A stretch of 64,000 bases of DNA from Agromyces terreus (GCF_009749465.1 NZ_WBIS01000002.1:558001-622000), one strand, 5' to 3'; shown: positions 33,962-42,315, counted from the stretch's first letter. A program made the numbers and translations. Notes: generated by a model not told the origin, from the letters alone.

Positions 33962-34438
33962 TCAGCGGCCGCGGTTCTGACGGCGGATGCCGCGGGGCGC
34001 GCGTCCGCCGAGGAACGACTCGCCGGCGGCGACGAGGAACCCGTTGCGCAGGGCCTCGCGCCCGATGAGCATGCGGAAGCCCATCTCGTCGCGGTTGCTC
34101 AGCGTGACCTCCGCGCGCATCTCGCGCCCGAGGAGCACGATGTCGAGGAGCACCACGATGCGCTCCTCGGAGTGGCCCGATGAGCTGCGCACGGCACGCC
34201 GGTCGTGCACGCGCGACTCGACGACCACGGCGTCGTCGTCGGAGTTCTGCCACGGCCGGACGCCGTAGCGGACCCAGGGGATGCCGTCGCGCTCGAACTC
34301 CTCGACGTCGAACGCGTGCAGCGAGGACGACCGTGCACCGGTGTCGAGCTTGACCTTGATCCAGTCGACGTCGATCTCGGGGAGGCTCGCCCATTCGCGC
34401 CATCCGGCGATGGTGCTTGAATGGTCTGACGCTCTCAT
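33962..34438 (-). CDS. RimB-like retropepsin-type protease (ATP-dependent zinc protease family)
   Basis: A 158-residue protein of the family annotated as ATP-dependent zinc protease, which has a retropepsin fold. The motif KLDTGARSSSLHAFDVEEF (residues 29-47) contains the DTGA active-site triad of aspartic proteases, and MLIGREALRNGFLV is the second conserved block. The Pseudomonas homologue RimB cleaves the poly-glutamate tail that RimK adds to ribosomal protein S6. The gene is divergent from a RimK-like ligase only 27 bp away, so the same pairing is likely. The exact start is uncertain: ATG 34438 has no clear Shine-Dalgarno. Confidence 0.85.
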   Translation of the reverse strand: MRASDHSSTIAGWREWASLPEIDVDWIKVKLDTGARSSSLHAFDVEEFERDGIPWVRYGVRPWQNSDDDAVVVESRVHDRRAVRSSSGHSEERIVVLLDIVLLGREMRAEVTLSNRDEMGFRMLIGREALRNGFLVAAGESFLGGRAPRGIRRQNRGR

Positions 34439-34465
34439 CTCGATCCATCATGGCAGGGGCTGACT

Positions 34466-35671
34466 TTGAAACTGGCGATTCTCTCGCGTGCCCCGCAGGC
34501 GTACTCGACGCAACGGCTCAAGGCCGCGGCCGTGCAGCGCGGCCACCAGGTGAAGGTGCTGAACACGCTGCGCTTCGCGATCGACCTCGCGGGCGCCGAG
34601 CCCGACCTGCAGTACCGCGGCCGCCCCCTGAGCGACTACGACGCGATCCTGCCGCGCATCGGCAACTCGATCACGTACTTCGGCACGGCGGTGGTGCGCC
34701 AGTTCGAGCAGATGGACGTCTACACGCCGAACACCGCGAACGGCATCACGAACGCGCGCGACAAGCTCCGGGCGAACCAGATCCTGTCGCGGCACAACAT
34801 CGCGTTGCCGCCCACGTCCTTCGTGCGCAACCGCGCCGACGTGCGTCAGGCGATCGAGCTCGTCGGCGGTGCGCCGGTCGTCATCAAGCTGCTCGAGGGC
34901 ACGCAGGGCATCGGCGTGATCCTCGCCCCGCAGGTCAAGGTCGCCGAGGCGATCATCGAGACGCTGCACTCGACGAAGCAGAACGTGCTGATCCAGAAGT
35001 TCATCGCCGAGAGCCGGGGGCGCGACATCCGTGCGCTCGTCGTCGGCGACCGCGTGGTCGCGGCCATGCGCCGGGTCGCGAGCGGCGACGAGTTCCGTTC
35101 GAACGTGCACCGCGGCGGCAGCGTCGAGCCGGTCGAGCTCACGCCCGAGTACGAGCAGGCGGCGGTGCGCTCGGCGCAGATCATGGGCCTCAAGGTCGCG
35201 GGCGTCGACATGCTCGAGGGCAACGACGGCCCGCTCGTCATGGAGGTCAACTCATCGCCCGGCCTGCAGGGCATCGAGACGGCGACGAACCTCGACGTCG
35301 CCGGCGCGATCATCGACTACATGGCCAACCAGGTCGCGTTCCCCGAGATCGACGTGCGCCAGCGGCTCACCGTCTCGACGGGGTACGGCGTGGCCGAACT
35401 GCTCGTGCACGGCAACGCCGACCTCGTGGGCAAGACGCTCGGCGAGTCCGGCCTGTGGGAGCGCGACATCACGGTGCTCACGCTGCACCGCGGGGCCAAC
35501 GTGATCCCGAACCCGCGCAAGGGCGTGCTGCTCGAGTCGGGCGACCGTCTGCTCTGCTTCGGACGCCTCGAGGAGATGCGCTCGATGATCCCCGAGCGCC
35601 GCAAGCGCCGCGCCAAGGTGCGCCGCCTGCCCAAGGAGCCGATCCCGGCTCCCGCGGCGCCCGCCGAGTAG
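34466..35671 (+). CDS. RimK-like ATP-grasp ligase with C-terminal RCK_C (TrkA-C) domain
   Basis: A 401-residue protein. Residues 1-290 match RimK: MKLAILSRAPQAYSTQRLKAAA, YDAILPRIGNSITYFGTAVVRQFE, ATP-grasp LLEGTQGIGV and GPLVMEVNSSPGLQGIE with the metal-binding Asn/Glu. RimK adds glutamate residues to the C-terminus of ribosomal protein S6. Residues about 305-375 (VAELLVHGNADLVGKTLGESGLWERDI to ESGDRLLCFGRLEEM) resemble an RCK_C domain, usually a ligand-binding module of potassium channels, absent in E. coli RimK (about 300 residues). TTG at 34466 is chosen from AGGGG 6 nt upstream. The acceptor protein here may differ from S6. Confidence 0.87.
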   Translation: MKLAILSRAPQAYSTQRLKAAAVQRGHQVKVLNTLRFAIDLAGAEPDLQYRGRPLSDYDAILPRIGNSITYFGTAVVRQFEQMDVYTPNTANGITNARDKLRANQILSRHNIALPPTSFVRNRADVRQAIELVGGAPVVIKLLEGTQGIGVILAPQVKVAEAIIETLHSTKQNVLIQKFIAESRGRDIRALVVGDRVVAAMRRVASGDEFRSNVHRGGSVEPVELTPEYEQAAVRSAQIMGLKVAGVDMLEGNDGPLVMEVNSSPGLQGIETATNLDVAGAIIDYMANQVAFPEIDVRQRLTVSTGYGVAELLVHGNADLVGKTLGESGLWERDITVLTLHRGANVIPNPRKGVLLESGDRLLCFGRLEEMRSMIPERRKRRAKVRRLPKEPIPAPAAPAE

Positions 35672-35774
35672 CCGGCGCCTGCGGCATCCGCTCGGCTGCG
35701 GCATCCGTGTACTCGCGGCATCCGAAGGCCGAAGGCCGAAGCCCCAACCGGATGCCGCGCCGCGGCGTCGCGCG
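35672..35774. other. Intergenic stretch with four GGATGCC/GGCATCC words
   Basis: Between the RimK-like ligase and the APC permease (convergent). Contains GGCATCCG at about 35681, 35699 and 35717, CGGATGCCG near 35749, and a short GGCCGAA tandem (35726-35742). No gene or clear terminator hairpin is seen. Confidence 0.5.
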
Positions 35775-37325
35775 TCAGACGCCGCCGTCGACCGAGCGCA
35801 CGAACTCCGACGGGTCCTCGGGCACGAGCACGGGCGTCTCGCGGTTGAGGCTCTCGCCGCGGAAGAACGGCTTCGCGCGCGGGAACATCCACCAGATCAG
35901 CATCAGCACCACGCCGAAGGCGAGCGCGCCGATGCCGAGCACGAACGTGCCGCCGATGCCGAGCAGCACCGTGTAGCCGTAGTCGACGTCGTACATGTCG
36001 ATCGCCGACTGCACGAACGCGTAGGTCAGCATGAGCGCGCCGAGCAGCGGCAGCAGGCCCTTGTAGAAGAAGTCGCGGGCGCTCTTGAACAGGTCGCGGC
36101 GGAAGTACCAGACGCACGCGAAGCCGGTGATCGCGTAGTAGAACGCGATGGCGAGGCCGAGCGAGAGCACCGAGTCCTGCAGGAGCGAGTCGCTGATGAG
36201 CGACATCCCGACGTAATAGACGATCGCGACGATGCCCATGACGAGGGTCGAGAAGGACGGCGTCTTGTACTGGGGGTGCACGCTGGCGAACTTGCGGGGG
36301 AGCGCCTTGTAGGCGGCCATCGCGAGCGTGCCGCGGGCGGTCGGGAGGATCGTGGTCTGCGTGGACGAGACGGCCGAGATGAGCACCGCGACGACGAGCA
36401 CCCAGCCGAACGGGCCGAGCAGGCCGTCCTTGATGGCGAGGAAGAAGTCGTCGGCGTTCGCCTCGTTGCCGAGGCCCGAGCCGGAGTCGCCGAGGCCGGC
36501 GTACATCATCGCGGCGACGGTGACGCCGACGTAGGTGATGAGCAGGATGATGGTCGTGAGCAGCGCGGCCCGGCCGGGGATGCGCTTGGGGTCCTTCGTC
36601 TCCTCGTTGAGCGCGAGGCAGGTGTCCCAGCCCCAGTAGATGAAGAGCGCCAGCAGGGTGGCCTCGACGAAGCTGTGCCAGTCGGTGAGCGCGAACGGGT
36701 TGAACCACGACCAGTCGAATGCGGTCGCGCCGGGCGCGTCGCCCGAGAAGTACTGCCACATGGCGGCGATCACGAAGATCGCGAGGGCGACGTACTGGAT
36801 GCCGAGCAGGATGTTCTGGATGCGCTCGCCGATCTCGACGCCGCGCCAGCTCACCCAGGTCATCGCCGCGATGAACACCACGCCCGTCGCGGTGACGACG
36901 ACGGCGTTCTCGGAGAGCGAGCCGTCGCCGATGAGCGACCAGAAGTAGATGCCGGCGATCTGGGCGAGGTTCGCGAGCACGACCATGCCGGCCACGGCGA
37001 CGCCCCAGCCGCCCATCCACCCGACCCACGGGCCGAACGCCTTCGTGCCCCAGGTGAACGTGGTGCCGCAGTCGGGCACGTCGTTGTTCAGCTCGCGGTA
37101 GGCGAAGGCGATGAAGAGCATCGGCACGAAGGCGATGACGAAGACGATGGGAGCCTGCGCGCCCACCGCGAGCACGACGAAGCCGAGCGTCGCGACGAGC
37201 GAGTAGACGGGAGCGGTCGAGGCCAGGCCGATGACGGTCGACCCCCAGAGCCCGAGCGTTCCGACGGCGAGTCCCTTGCCGTTCGGGCGTGACATGTCGA
37301 TGGGCGTCGTCGGTGAGCTGGCCAT
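35775..37325 (-). CDS. APC family amino acid/polyamine permease
   Basis: A 516-residue integral membrane protein with about twelve hydrophobic segments. The opening LAVGTLGLWGSTVIGLASTAPVYSLVATLG matches the first helix of the APC superfamily, with the unwound Gly-rich binding segment, and RELNNDVPDCGTTFTWGTKAFGPWVGWMGGW is the conserved stretch around helix 3. The substrate is unknown; amino acids or polyamines are usual. The ATG has TAGCTT 6 nt upstream. Downstream of the Lrp-GntR pair but separated by repeat cluster H, it is probably transcribed alone. Confidence 0.92.
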   Translation of the reverse strand: MASSPTTPIDMSRPNGKGLAVGTLGLWGSTVIGLASTAPVYSLVATLGFVVLAVGAQAPIVFVIAFVPMLFIAFAYRELNNDVPDCGTTFTWGTKAFGPWVGWMGGWGVAVAGMVVLANLAQIAGIYFWSLIGDGSLSENAVVVTATGVVFIAAMTWVSWRGVEIGERIQNILLGIQYVALAIFVIAAMWQYFSGDAPGATAFDWSWFNPFALTDWHSFVEATLLALFIYWGWDTCLALNEETKDPKRIPGRAALLTTIILLITYVGVTVAAMMYAGLGDSGSGLGNEANADDFFLAIKDGLLGPFGWVLVVAVLISAVSSTQTTILPTARGTLAMAAYKALPRKFASVHPQYKTPSFSTLVMGIVAIVYYVGMSLISDSLLQDSVLSLGLAIAFYYAITGFACVWYFRRDLFKSARDFFYKGLLPLLGALMLTYAFVQSAIDMYDVDYGYTVLLGIGGTFVLGIGALAFGVVLMLIWWMFPRAKPFFRGESLNRETPVLVPEDPSEFVRSVDGGV

Positions 37326-37331
37326 GGTCTG

Positions 37332-37337
37332 AAGCTA
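37332..37337 (-). promoter_or_regulatory. Candidate -10 (TAGCTT) of the APC permease gene
   Basis: TAGCTT is 6 nt before the ATG at 37325. Confidence 0.55.
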
Positions 37338-37424
37338 GGCTCCCCGGTCGCCGACCGTCAAGCGGAGGGGAACACGGGCTGTGCGGAGTTCGGGCTCCGC
37401 CGCACGGTACGACCGGCGGGGGCT

Positions 37425-37577
37425 GGTCTCGAGACGCTTCGCTCCTCGACCGGCGGGGGCGGGTCTCGAGACGCTTCGCTCCTCGACCGGCGGGGGCTGG
37501 TCTCGAGACGCTTCGCTCCTCGACCGGCGGGGGTGGCTTCGCTCCTCGACCGGCGGGGGCGGCTTCGCTCCTCGACC
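37425..37577. repeat. Palindromic repeat cluster H with 37-bp tandem period
   Basis: Three full short-type units at 37425-37451, 37462-37488 and 37499-37525 sit exactly 37 bp apart, joined by GGCGGGGGC-type spacers, followed by two truncated units ending at 37577. The exact period suggests recent tandem duplication. It separates GntR from the APC permease gene. Confidence 0.9.
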
Positions 37578-37587
37578 GGCGTGCGGG

Positions 37588-37974
37588 TCAGCGCTTCGCG
37601 CCCAGTGCGGCGGCGACGAGCGCGAGGGCCTCGGCGTCGTCGAGACCGAGCCGGTGCACGCGGTCGGCGTAGGCGATCGCCGCGAGCTGCGCCTGCTGCG
37701 ATGAGGCGTCGCCGGTCGCCGCGACGAAGGTGCCCGAGCGACCGCGGGTCTCGATGATGCCGTCGGACTCGAGTGCTCGGTAGGCCTTGGCGACGGTGTT
37801 CACGGCGAGCCCGAGGTCGGCGGCGAGGGCGCGCACGGTCGGCAGCCGTGTGCCGGGCGGGAGCGATCCGTCGGCGACGCCCTCGACGACCTGCCGTCGC
37901 AGCTGCTCGAAGGGCGGTGCGGATGCCGCGGGGTCGATGCTGAGCGCGAGCGGTGCTGCCGCGGCATCCGTCAT
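37588..37974 (-). CDS. GntR-family regulator, short YtrA-like type
   Basis: A 128-residue regulator with a GntR winged helix in the middle: PFEQLRRQVVEGVADGSLPPGTRLPTVRALAADLGLAVNTVAKAYRALESDGIIETRGRSGTFV (residues about 21-85). Only about 40 residues follow, so there is no UTRA or FCD effector domain; this is the YtrA subfamily, which often regulates ABC transporters. The ATG is 2 nt past the stop of the Lrp gene, so the two are co-translated. Its target is unknown. Confidence 0.9.
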   Translation of the reverse strand: MTDAAAAPLALSIDPAASAPPFEQLRRQVVEGVADGSLPPGTRLPTVRALAADLGLAVNTVAKAYRALESDGIIETRGRSGTFVAATGDASSQQAQLAAIAYADRVHRLGLDDAEALALVAAALGAKR

Positions 37975-37976
37975 CG

Positions 37977-38414
37977 TCAGTCCCTGCTGCGGTTGACCAG
38001 CCGGGACAGCACGATGGCGCTGCGGGTGTGGTCGACGTTCGGGGCAACGCGCACGCGTTCGAGCGCGTCTTCGAGGGAGGCGATGTCGCGCGCGCGGATC
38101 TGCACGATCGCGTCGGCGCTGCCCGTGACGGTGCCCGCGTAGACCACCTCGGGCACGCCCTGGAGGATGCGCTGCAGTTCGTCGGGGGCGACCGTGCCGC
38201 GGCAGAACAGCTCGACGTACGCCTCGGTCGACATGCCGTCGACGGCGGGGTCGACCTGGATCGTGAACGAGCGGATGACGCCGTCGGCGACGAGGCGGTC
38301 GACGCGCCGCTTGACGGCGCTCGCCGAGAGGCCGACGGAGGACCCGATGTCACCGTACCCGGCGCGCGCGTTCTGGCGGAGCAGGTCGAGGATGGCTCGA
38401 TCGAGGTTGTCCAT
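37977..38414 (-). CDS. Lrp/AsnC-family regulator
   Basis: A 145-residue feast/famine regulator: an N-terminal helix-turn-helix, MDNLDRAILDLLRQNARAGYGDIGSSVGLSASAVKRRVDRLVADGVIR (residues 1-48), and a C-terminal RAM ligand-binding domain (VELFCRGTVAPDELQRILQGVPEVVYAGTVTGSADAIVQIRARD). It would bind an amino acid and assemble as dimers or octamers. The nearest candidate target is the APC permease downstream. The ATG has TACACT 6 nt upstream, and the first gene of a two-gene operon with GntR is inferred. Confidence 0.92.
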   Translation of the reverse strand: MDNLDRAILDLLRQNARAGYGDIGSSVGLSASAVKRRVDRLVADGVIRSFTIQVDPAVDGMSTEAYVELFCRGTVAPDELQRILQGVPEVVYAGTVTGSADAIVQIRARDIASLEDALERVRVAPNVDHTRSAIVLSRLVNRSRD

Positions 38415-38420
38415 CCTCGG

Positions 38421-38426
38421 AGTGTA
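38421..38426 (-). promoter_or_regulatory. Candidate -10 (TACACT) of the Lrp-GntR operon
   Basis: TACACT is 6 nt before the ATG at 38414. Confidence 0.6.
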
Positions 38427-38465
38427 CGACGATCGGTTGCGCGGGAACAGGCCTGCGCGCGGGAA

Positions 38466-39119
38466 TCATGCGTGGGGCGGCGAAGCGGAGCCGTCGACGG
38501 GGTCGGGCGCGGCGTGGCGTCGCCGCAGGCCGTCCATGAGCGCCGCGAGTCCGACCTCGAAGGCCCGCTGCGCGCTGAAGCCGTCGCCGAGTGCGGGATC
38601 GAGCGCTGCGCGGAGTTCGGGCAGCTCGGGCGGAACCGAGGCCTGGTCGAGCAGGTCGGCCGGGGCGACGAGGTCGATGGCGGAGCCGACCACGAGCGCC
38701 TCGACGGTGCGCATGACGGCGACGGCGTCGCCGACGGGCCATCCCGCGCCGACGAGGGCGGCGATGACGCGCCCGTACATGTGCAGCGTGGACTCGTCGC
38801 GGATCGGCGTGGTCGCGAGCAGGAAGGTCACGTTCGGGTGCGCGGCGAACGCCGCGAGGTACGAGCGCGCCCACGATTCGACGGCGGCCGGCCACGGTTC
38901 GGCGTCGAAGGCGGTCGTGTCGATGTCGGCCACGATGCGGGCCCGCACGGCCTCGATGAGGTCGCTGCGGCTCGCGACGTGGTTGTAGAGCGAGGAGACC
39001 TGGCGGTCGACGCGCTTGGCGAGCGCGCGCATCGACAGGGCGTCGCCGCCCTCTTCGTCGATGAGTTCGAGCGCGACGGTCACGAGGTGCTCTCGGTTGA
39101 CGCGTGTCACGGATTCCAT
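38466..39119 (-). CDS. TetR-family regulator of the divergent amidohydrolase operon
   Basis: A 217-residue TetR-type repressor. The DNA-binding helix-turn-helix is NREHLVTVALELIDEEGGDALSMRALAKRVDRQVSSLYNHVASRSDLIEAV (residues about 8-58), followed by an all-helical ligand domain of the TetR_C type that includes ARSYLAAFAAHPNVTFLLATTPI. The last 25 residues are an unstructured tail. It is divergent from the amidohydrolase gene; the palindrome TACGAAC-ACT-GTTCGTA between them is the likely operator. TACACT on the minus strand (39147-39152) could be its own -10. Confidence 0.9.
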   Translation of the reverse strand: MESVTRVNREHLVTVALELIDEEGGDALSMRALAKRVDRQVSSLYNHVASRSDLIEAVRARIVADIDTTAFDAEPWPAAVESWARSYLAAFAAHPNVTFLLATTPIRDESTLHMYGRVIAALVGAGWPVGDAVAVMRTVEALVVGSAIDLVAPADLLDQASVPPELPELRAALDPALGDGFSAQRAFEVGLAALMDGLRRRHAAPDPVDGSASPPHA

Positions 39120-39170
39120 CTTGGGTCTTCCCTCGCTCGCTTCGAGAGTGTATCGTCACGTTCACTCAAA

Positions 39171-39187
39171 TACGAACACTGTTCGTA
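39171..39187. promoter_or_regulatory. 17-bp TetR operator TACGAACACTGTTCGTA
   Basis: Perfect 7-bp arms around ACT. It lies 25 nt upstream of the amidohydrolase GTG and 52 nt upstream of the TetR ATG, overlapping TACCCT (39185-39190), a possible -10 for the amidohydrolase operon. Confidence 0.85.
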
Positions 39188-39211
39188 CCCTGATCTCGAA
39201 GGATCCAGCAC

Positions 39212-40942
39212 GTGAGCACGACCCTCTTCCACGGCGGCACGGTCTGGCGCGGGCACGCCCAGCCCACCGGCCACGCCCTCCTCGTGCGCGACGGACGCAT
39301 CGTCGCCCTCGACGACGAGGCGCTGCGGCTGGCCGACGCCGCGGAGCATTCCGATGGCGCCGGTGCGGCAACCGCCGCGGCATCCGGTACCGCCGACGCC
39401 GCGGCATCCGGTACCGCCGACGCCGCGACATCCGTCGAGCGCATCGATCTCGAGTCGGGCTTCCTGATGCCCGCGTTCGGCGACGGCCACGCGCATCCCC
39501 TCTTCGGCGGGCTCGAGGCCGAGGGGCCCGACGTGCGTGCGTGCGCCACGGTCGAGGAGATCGTCGCCGAGGTGCGCCGGTTCGCCGAGGAGCACCCCGA
39601 GCGCGAGTGGATCCAGGGCGCCTCGTACGACGGCAGCCTCGCCGAGGGCGGCCTGTTCGACGCGCGATGGCTCGACGAGGCCGTCGCCGACCGGCCCGTG
39701 GTGCTGCGCGCCTGGGACTACCACACGGTGTGGTGCAACACGCGGGCGCTCGAGCTCGCGGGCATCGACGCCGAGACCCCCGACCCGGTGCTCGGCGAGA
39801 TCACCCGCCGCGCCGACGGCAGCCCGCTCGGCACGCTGCGCGAGTGGGGCGCCGTCGAGCTCGTGACCGACATCATGCCGCCCCGACCGGCCGAGGAGCG
39901 CCTGCGCGCCCTCGAACGCGCGGCCGACTACTACCTCGCCCGCGGCGTCACCTGGGTGCAGGACGCCTGGGTCGAGCCCGGCGACCTCGACACCTACCTG
40001 CTGGCGGCCGAGGCCGACCGTCTGCGCCTGCGCACCAACCTGGCGCTCTACGCCGACCCGCGCCGCTTCGCCGAGCAGCTGCCCGACTTCGTCGAGTCCC
40101 GCCGGCGCGTGCAGGAGGCCGGGTCGCCCCTGCTCACCGCGAACACGGTGAAGTTCTTCGCCGACGGCGTCGTCGAGAACGAGACGGGCGCGCTGCTCGA
40201 GCCGTACTGCTCGGCGCTGCACAAGCACGGCATGTCGGTCTGGGGCGCCGAGGCGCTCGCCGAGGCCGTGTGCGCGGTCGACGCGGCCGGGTTCCAGGTG
40301 CACGTGCACGCGATCGGCGACGCGGCGGTGCGGCAGGCGCTCGACGCGATCGAGCACGCCGTCGCCGTGAACGGGCCGCGCGACCGCCGCCCCGTGATCG
40401 CCCACGCGCAGCTCGTCGACGAAGCCGACCTCGACCGGTTCGCGAGCCTCGGCGTGATTCCGAACATGCAGCCGCTGTGGGCCCAGCTCGACGCGCTCAT
40501 GCAGGTGCTCACCGTGCCGCGGCTCGGGCAGGAGCGCGCCGACCGGCAGTACCCGATGCGCACCATCGAGCAGTCCGGCGCGCGGCTCGCGTTCGGGTCG
40601 GACTGGCCGGTCTCGTCGGGCGACCCGCGCGACGGCATCGCCGTGGCCGTGAGCCGTCGCACCGTCGACGGCGAGCCGGCGGGCGGCTGGACGCCGCACG
40701 AGATCCTGCCCGTGGGCGTCGCGCTCGACGCGTACTCGGCGTCGGTCGCCCACCAGGCCTTCGCCGACAGCGCGGATGCCGCGTGGGGCCGCATCGAGCC
40801 GGGCGCCGCCGCCGACCTCGTGCACCTGGCCGCCGACCCGCGCGACCTGGATCCGTCGCGGATCCCCGATCTTCCCGTTCGGGCCACCTGGCTCGCGGGA
40901 TCCCCCCGATACCGAGGCGCCCCCAGCCTCGCCGTCTCCTGA
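39212..40942 (+). CDS. Amidohydrolase family protein (YtcJ/exoenzyme-like)
   Basis: A 576-residue metal-dependent hydrolase of the YtcJ-like amidohydrolase group. Metal ligand motifs are visible: FLMPAFGDGHAHPLFGG near residue 87 (HxH), NTVKFFADGVVENETGALLEPYC, FQVHVHAIGDAAVRQALDAIE (His pair), and FGSDWPVSSGDPRDGIAVAV with the final Asp. A low-complexity Ala-rich stretch (GAATAAASGTADAAASGTADAA) interrupts the N-terminal region at residues 52-75. Its natural substrate is unknown. GTG at 39212 follows a GAAGG site. The permease gene starts 11 nt after its stop. Confidence 0.9.
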   Translation: MSTTLFHGGTVWRGHAQPTGHALLVRDGRIVALDDEALRLADAAEHSDGAGAATAAASGTADAAASGTADAATSVERIDLESGFLMPAFGDGHAHPLFGGLEAEGPDVRACATVEEIVAEVRRFAEEHPEREWIQGASYDGSLAEGGLFDARWLDEAVADRPVVLRAWDYHTVWCNTRALELAGIDAETPDPVLGEITRRADGSPLGTLREWGAVELVTDIMPPRPAEERLRALERAADYYLARGVTWVQDAWVEPGDLDTYLLAAEADRLRLRTNLALYADPRRFAEQLPDFVESRRRVQEAGSPLLTANTVKFFADGVVENETGALLEPYCSALHKHGMSVWGAEALAEAVCAVDAAGFQVHVHAIGDAAVRQALDAIEHAVAVNGPRDRRPVIAHAQLVDEADLDRFASLGVIPNMQPLWAQLDALMQVLTVPRLGQERADRQYPMRTIEQSGARLAFGSDWPVSSGDPRDGIAVAVSRRTVDGEPAGGWTPHEILPVGVALDAYSASVAHQAFADSADAAWGRIEPGAAADLVHLAADPRDLDPSRIPDLPVRATWLAGSPRYRGAPSLAVS

Positions 40943-40953
40943 AAGGCACACCC

Positions 40954-42315
40954 ATGTCCCAGGCCGCCCCCGCCGACGCCGTCGTCGCCGCCGACTCCGG
41001 TCCCAAGCTGAAACGAGTGCTCGGCGTCCCGTCGCTCGTGCTCTTCGGCCTCGTCTACATGGTGCCGCTCACCGTGTTCACGACGTACGGCATCGTCACC
41101 CAGATCAGCGGCGGCCGCGTCGCCGCGTCGTACCTCGTCACGCTCGTCGTGATGCTCTTCACGGCGCGGTCGTACGCGCGCATGTCGGCGGCGTTCCCCT
41201 ACGCCGGCTCGGCCTACGTGTACACGCAGCGCAGCTTCGGCGGCGCGGTCGGCTTCCTCGCGGGCTGGTCGCTCATGCTCGACTACCTGTTCCTGCCGAT
41301 GATCAACTACCTCGTGATCGGCATCTACCTCGAGGCGGCGTTCCCGGCCGTGCCGGCGTGGGTGTTCATCCTCGCGTCGATCCTCATCGTGACGGTGCTG
41401 AACGTGGTCGGCATCGTGTCGGTTGCCCGAGCGAACGTGGTCATCATCGGCGTGCAGGCGGTGTTCATCCTCGCCTTCATCGGCTTCGGCGTCGCGTCGC
41501 TCAACGGCCAGGCGGTCGACCCGCTGGCGCCCTTCGTGGGCGACGGCACCGCCGACGGGCCCGGCGCGCTCTTCGCGGGCGCCGCGGTGCTCTGCCTCTC
41601 GTTCCTCGGCTTCGACTCGGTCTCGACGATGGCCGAAGAGGCGAAGGACGCCAAGCGCACGGTGCCGCGCGCGATCATGATCGTGACCATCGCGGCCGGC
41701 GTGATCTTCGTGGGGCTCTCGTACCTCTCGCAGCTCGTGTTCCCGTCGAACGCGTTCTCCGACGTCGACTCCGCGGCGCTCGACGTGATGCGCACCGCGG
41801 GCGGCGAGTTCCTCGCGGTCTTCTTCACGGCGGCGTACGTCGCGGGTGCCGCGGGCTCGGCGCTCGCGTCGCAGGCCTCGGTCTCGCGCATCCTCTACGC
41901 GATGGGCCGCGACGGCGTGCTGCCGACCCGCTTCTTCGGCCGGCTCTCGGCGCGGTTCAAGACGCCGGTCATCGCGATCCTCTGCGTCTCGGTCGTGTCG
42001 CTCGCGGCGATCTGGATCGACCTGGGCCTGCTCGCGGGCATGATCAGCTTCGGCGCGCTCGTGGCGTTCTCGGTCGTGAACCTGTCGGTGTTCAAGCACT
42101 ACTTCGTCGATCTCGGCGAGCGATCGGGCGGGGCGGTGCTGCGCAACGTGGTGCTGCCGTTCGTCGGCTTCGGGCTGACCGTCTGGCTCTGGACGAGCCT
42201 CGCCCCCGAGACCTTCATCGTCGGCTTCATCTGGCTCGCGGTCGGCGTGATCGTGCTCGCGATCGCCACCCGCGGGTTCCGCCGACCCACGCCGATGCTC
42301 GACCTGAAGGAGTGA
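40954..42315 (+). CDS. APC family permease paired with the amidohydrolase
   Basis: A 453-residue membrane protein with about twelve hydrophobic segments; the APC opening LGVPSLVLFGLVYMVPLTVFTTYGIV and FPYAGSAYVYTQRSFGGAVGFLAGW (helix 3) are clear, as is the cytosolic TMAEEAKDAKRTVPRA loop. The operon context (TetR-controlled, 11 nt after the amidohydrolase stop, GAAAGG Shine-Dalgarno) suggests it imports the amidohydrolase substrate. This differs from the APC permease at 35.8-37.3 kb in length and sequence. The transported compound is unknown. Confidence 0.93.
   Translation: MSQAAPADAVVAADSGPKLKRVLGVPSLVLFGLVYMVPLTVFTTYGIVTQISGGRVAASYLVTLVVMLFTARSYARMSAAFPYAGSAYVYTQRSFGGAVGFLAGWSLMLDYLFLPMINYLVIGIYLEAAFPAVPAWVFILASILIVTVLNVVGIVSVARANVVIIGVQAVFILAFIGFGVASLNGQAVDPLAPFVGDGTADGPGALFAGAAVLCLSFLGFDSVSTMAEEAKDAKRTVPRAIMIVTIAAGVIFVGLSYLSQLVFPSNAFSDVDSAALDVMRTAGGEFLAVFFTAAYVAGAAGSALASQASVSRILYAMGRDGVLPTRFFGRLSARFKTPVIAILCVSVVSLAAIWIDLGLLAGMISFGALVAFSVVNLSVFKHYFVDLGERSGGAVLRNVVLPFVGFGLTVWLWTSLAPETFIVGFIWLAVGVIVLAIATRGFRRPTPMLDLKE

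Noticed and set aside
37425-37577. CRISPR-like regular repeat array
   Set aside because: Repeats are palindromic short units with identical GC-rich spacers, the same unit occurs in seven other gaps, and there are no cas genes.
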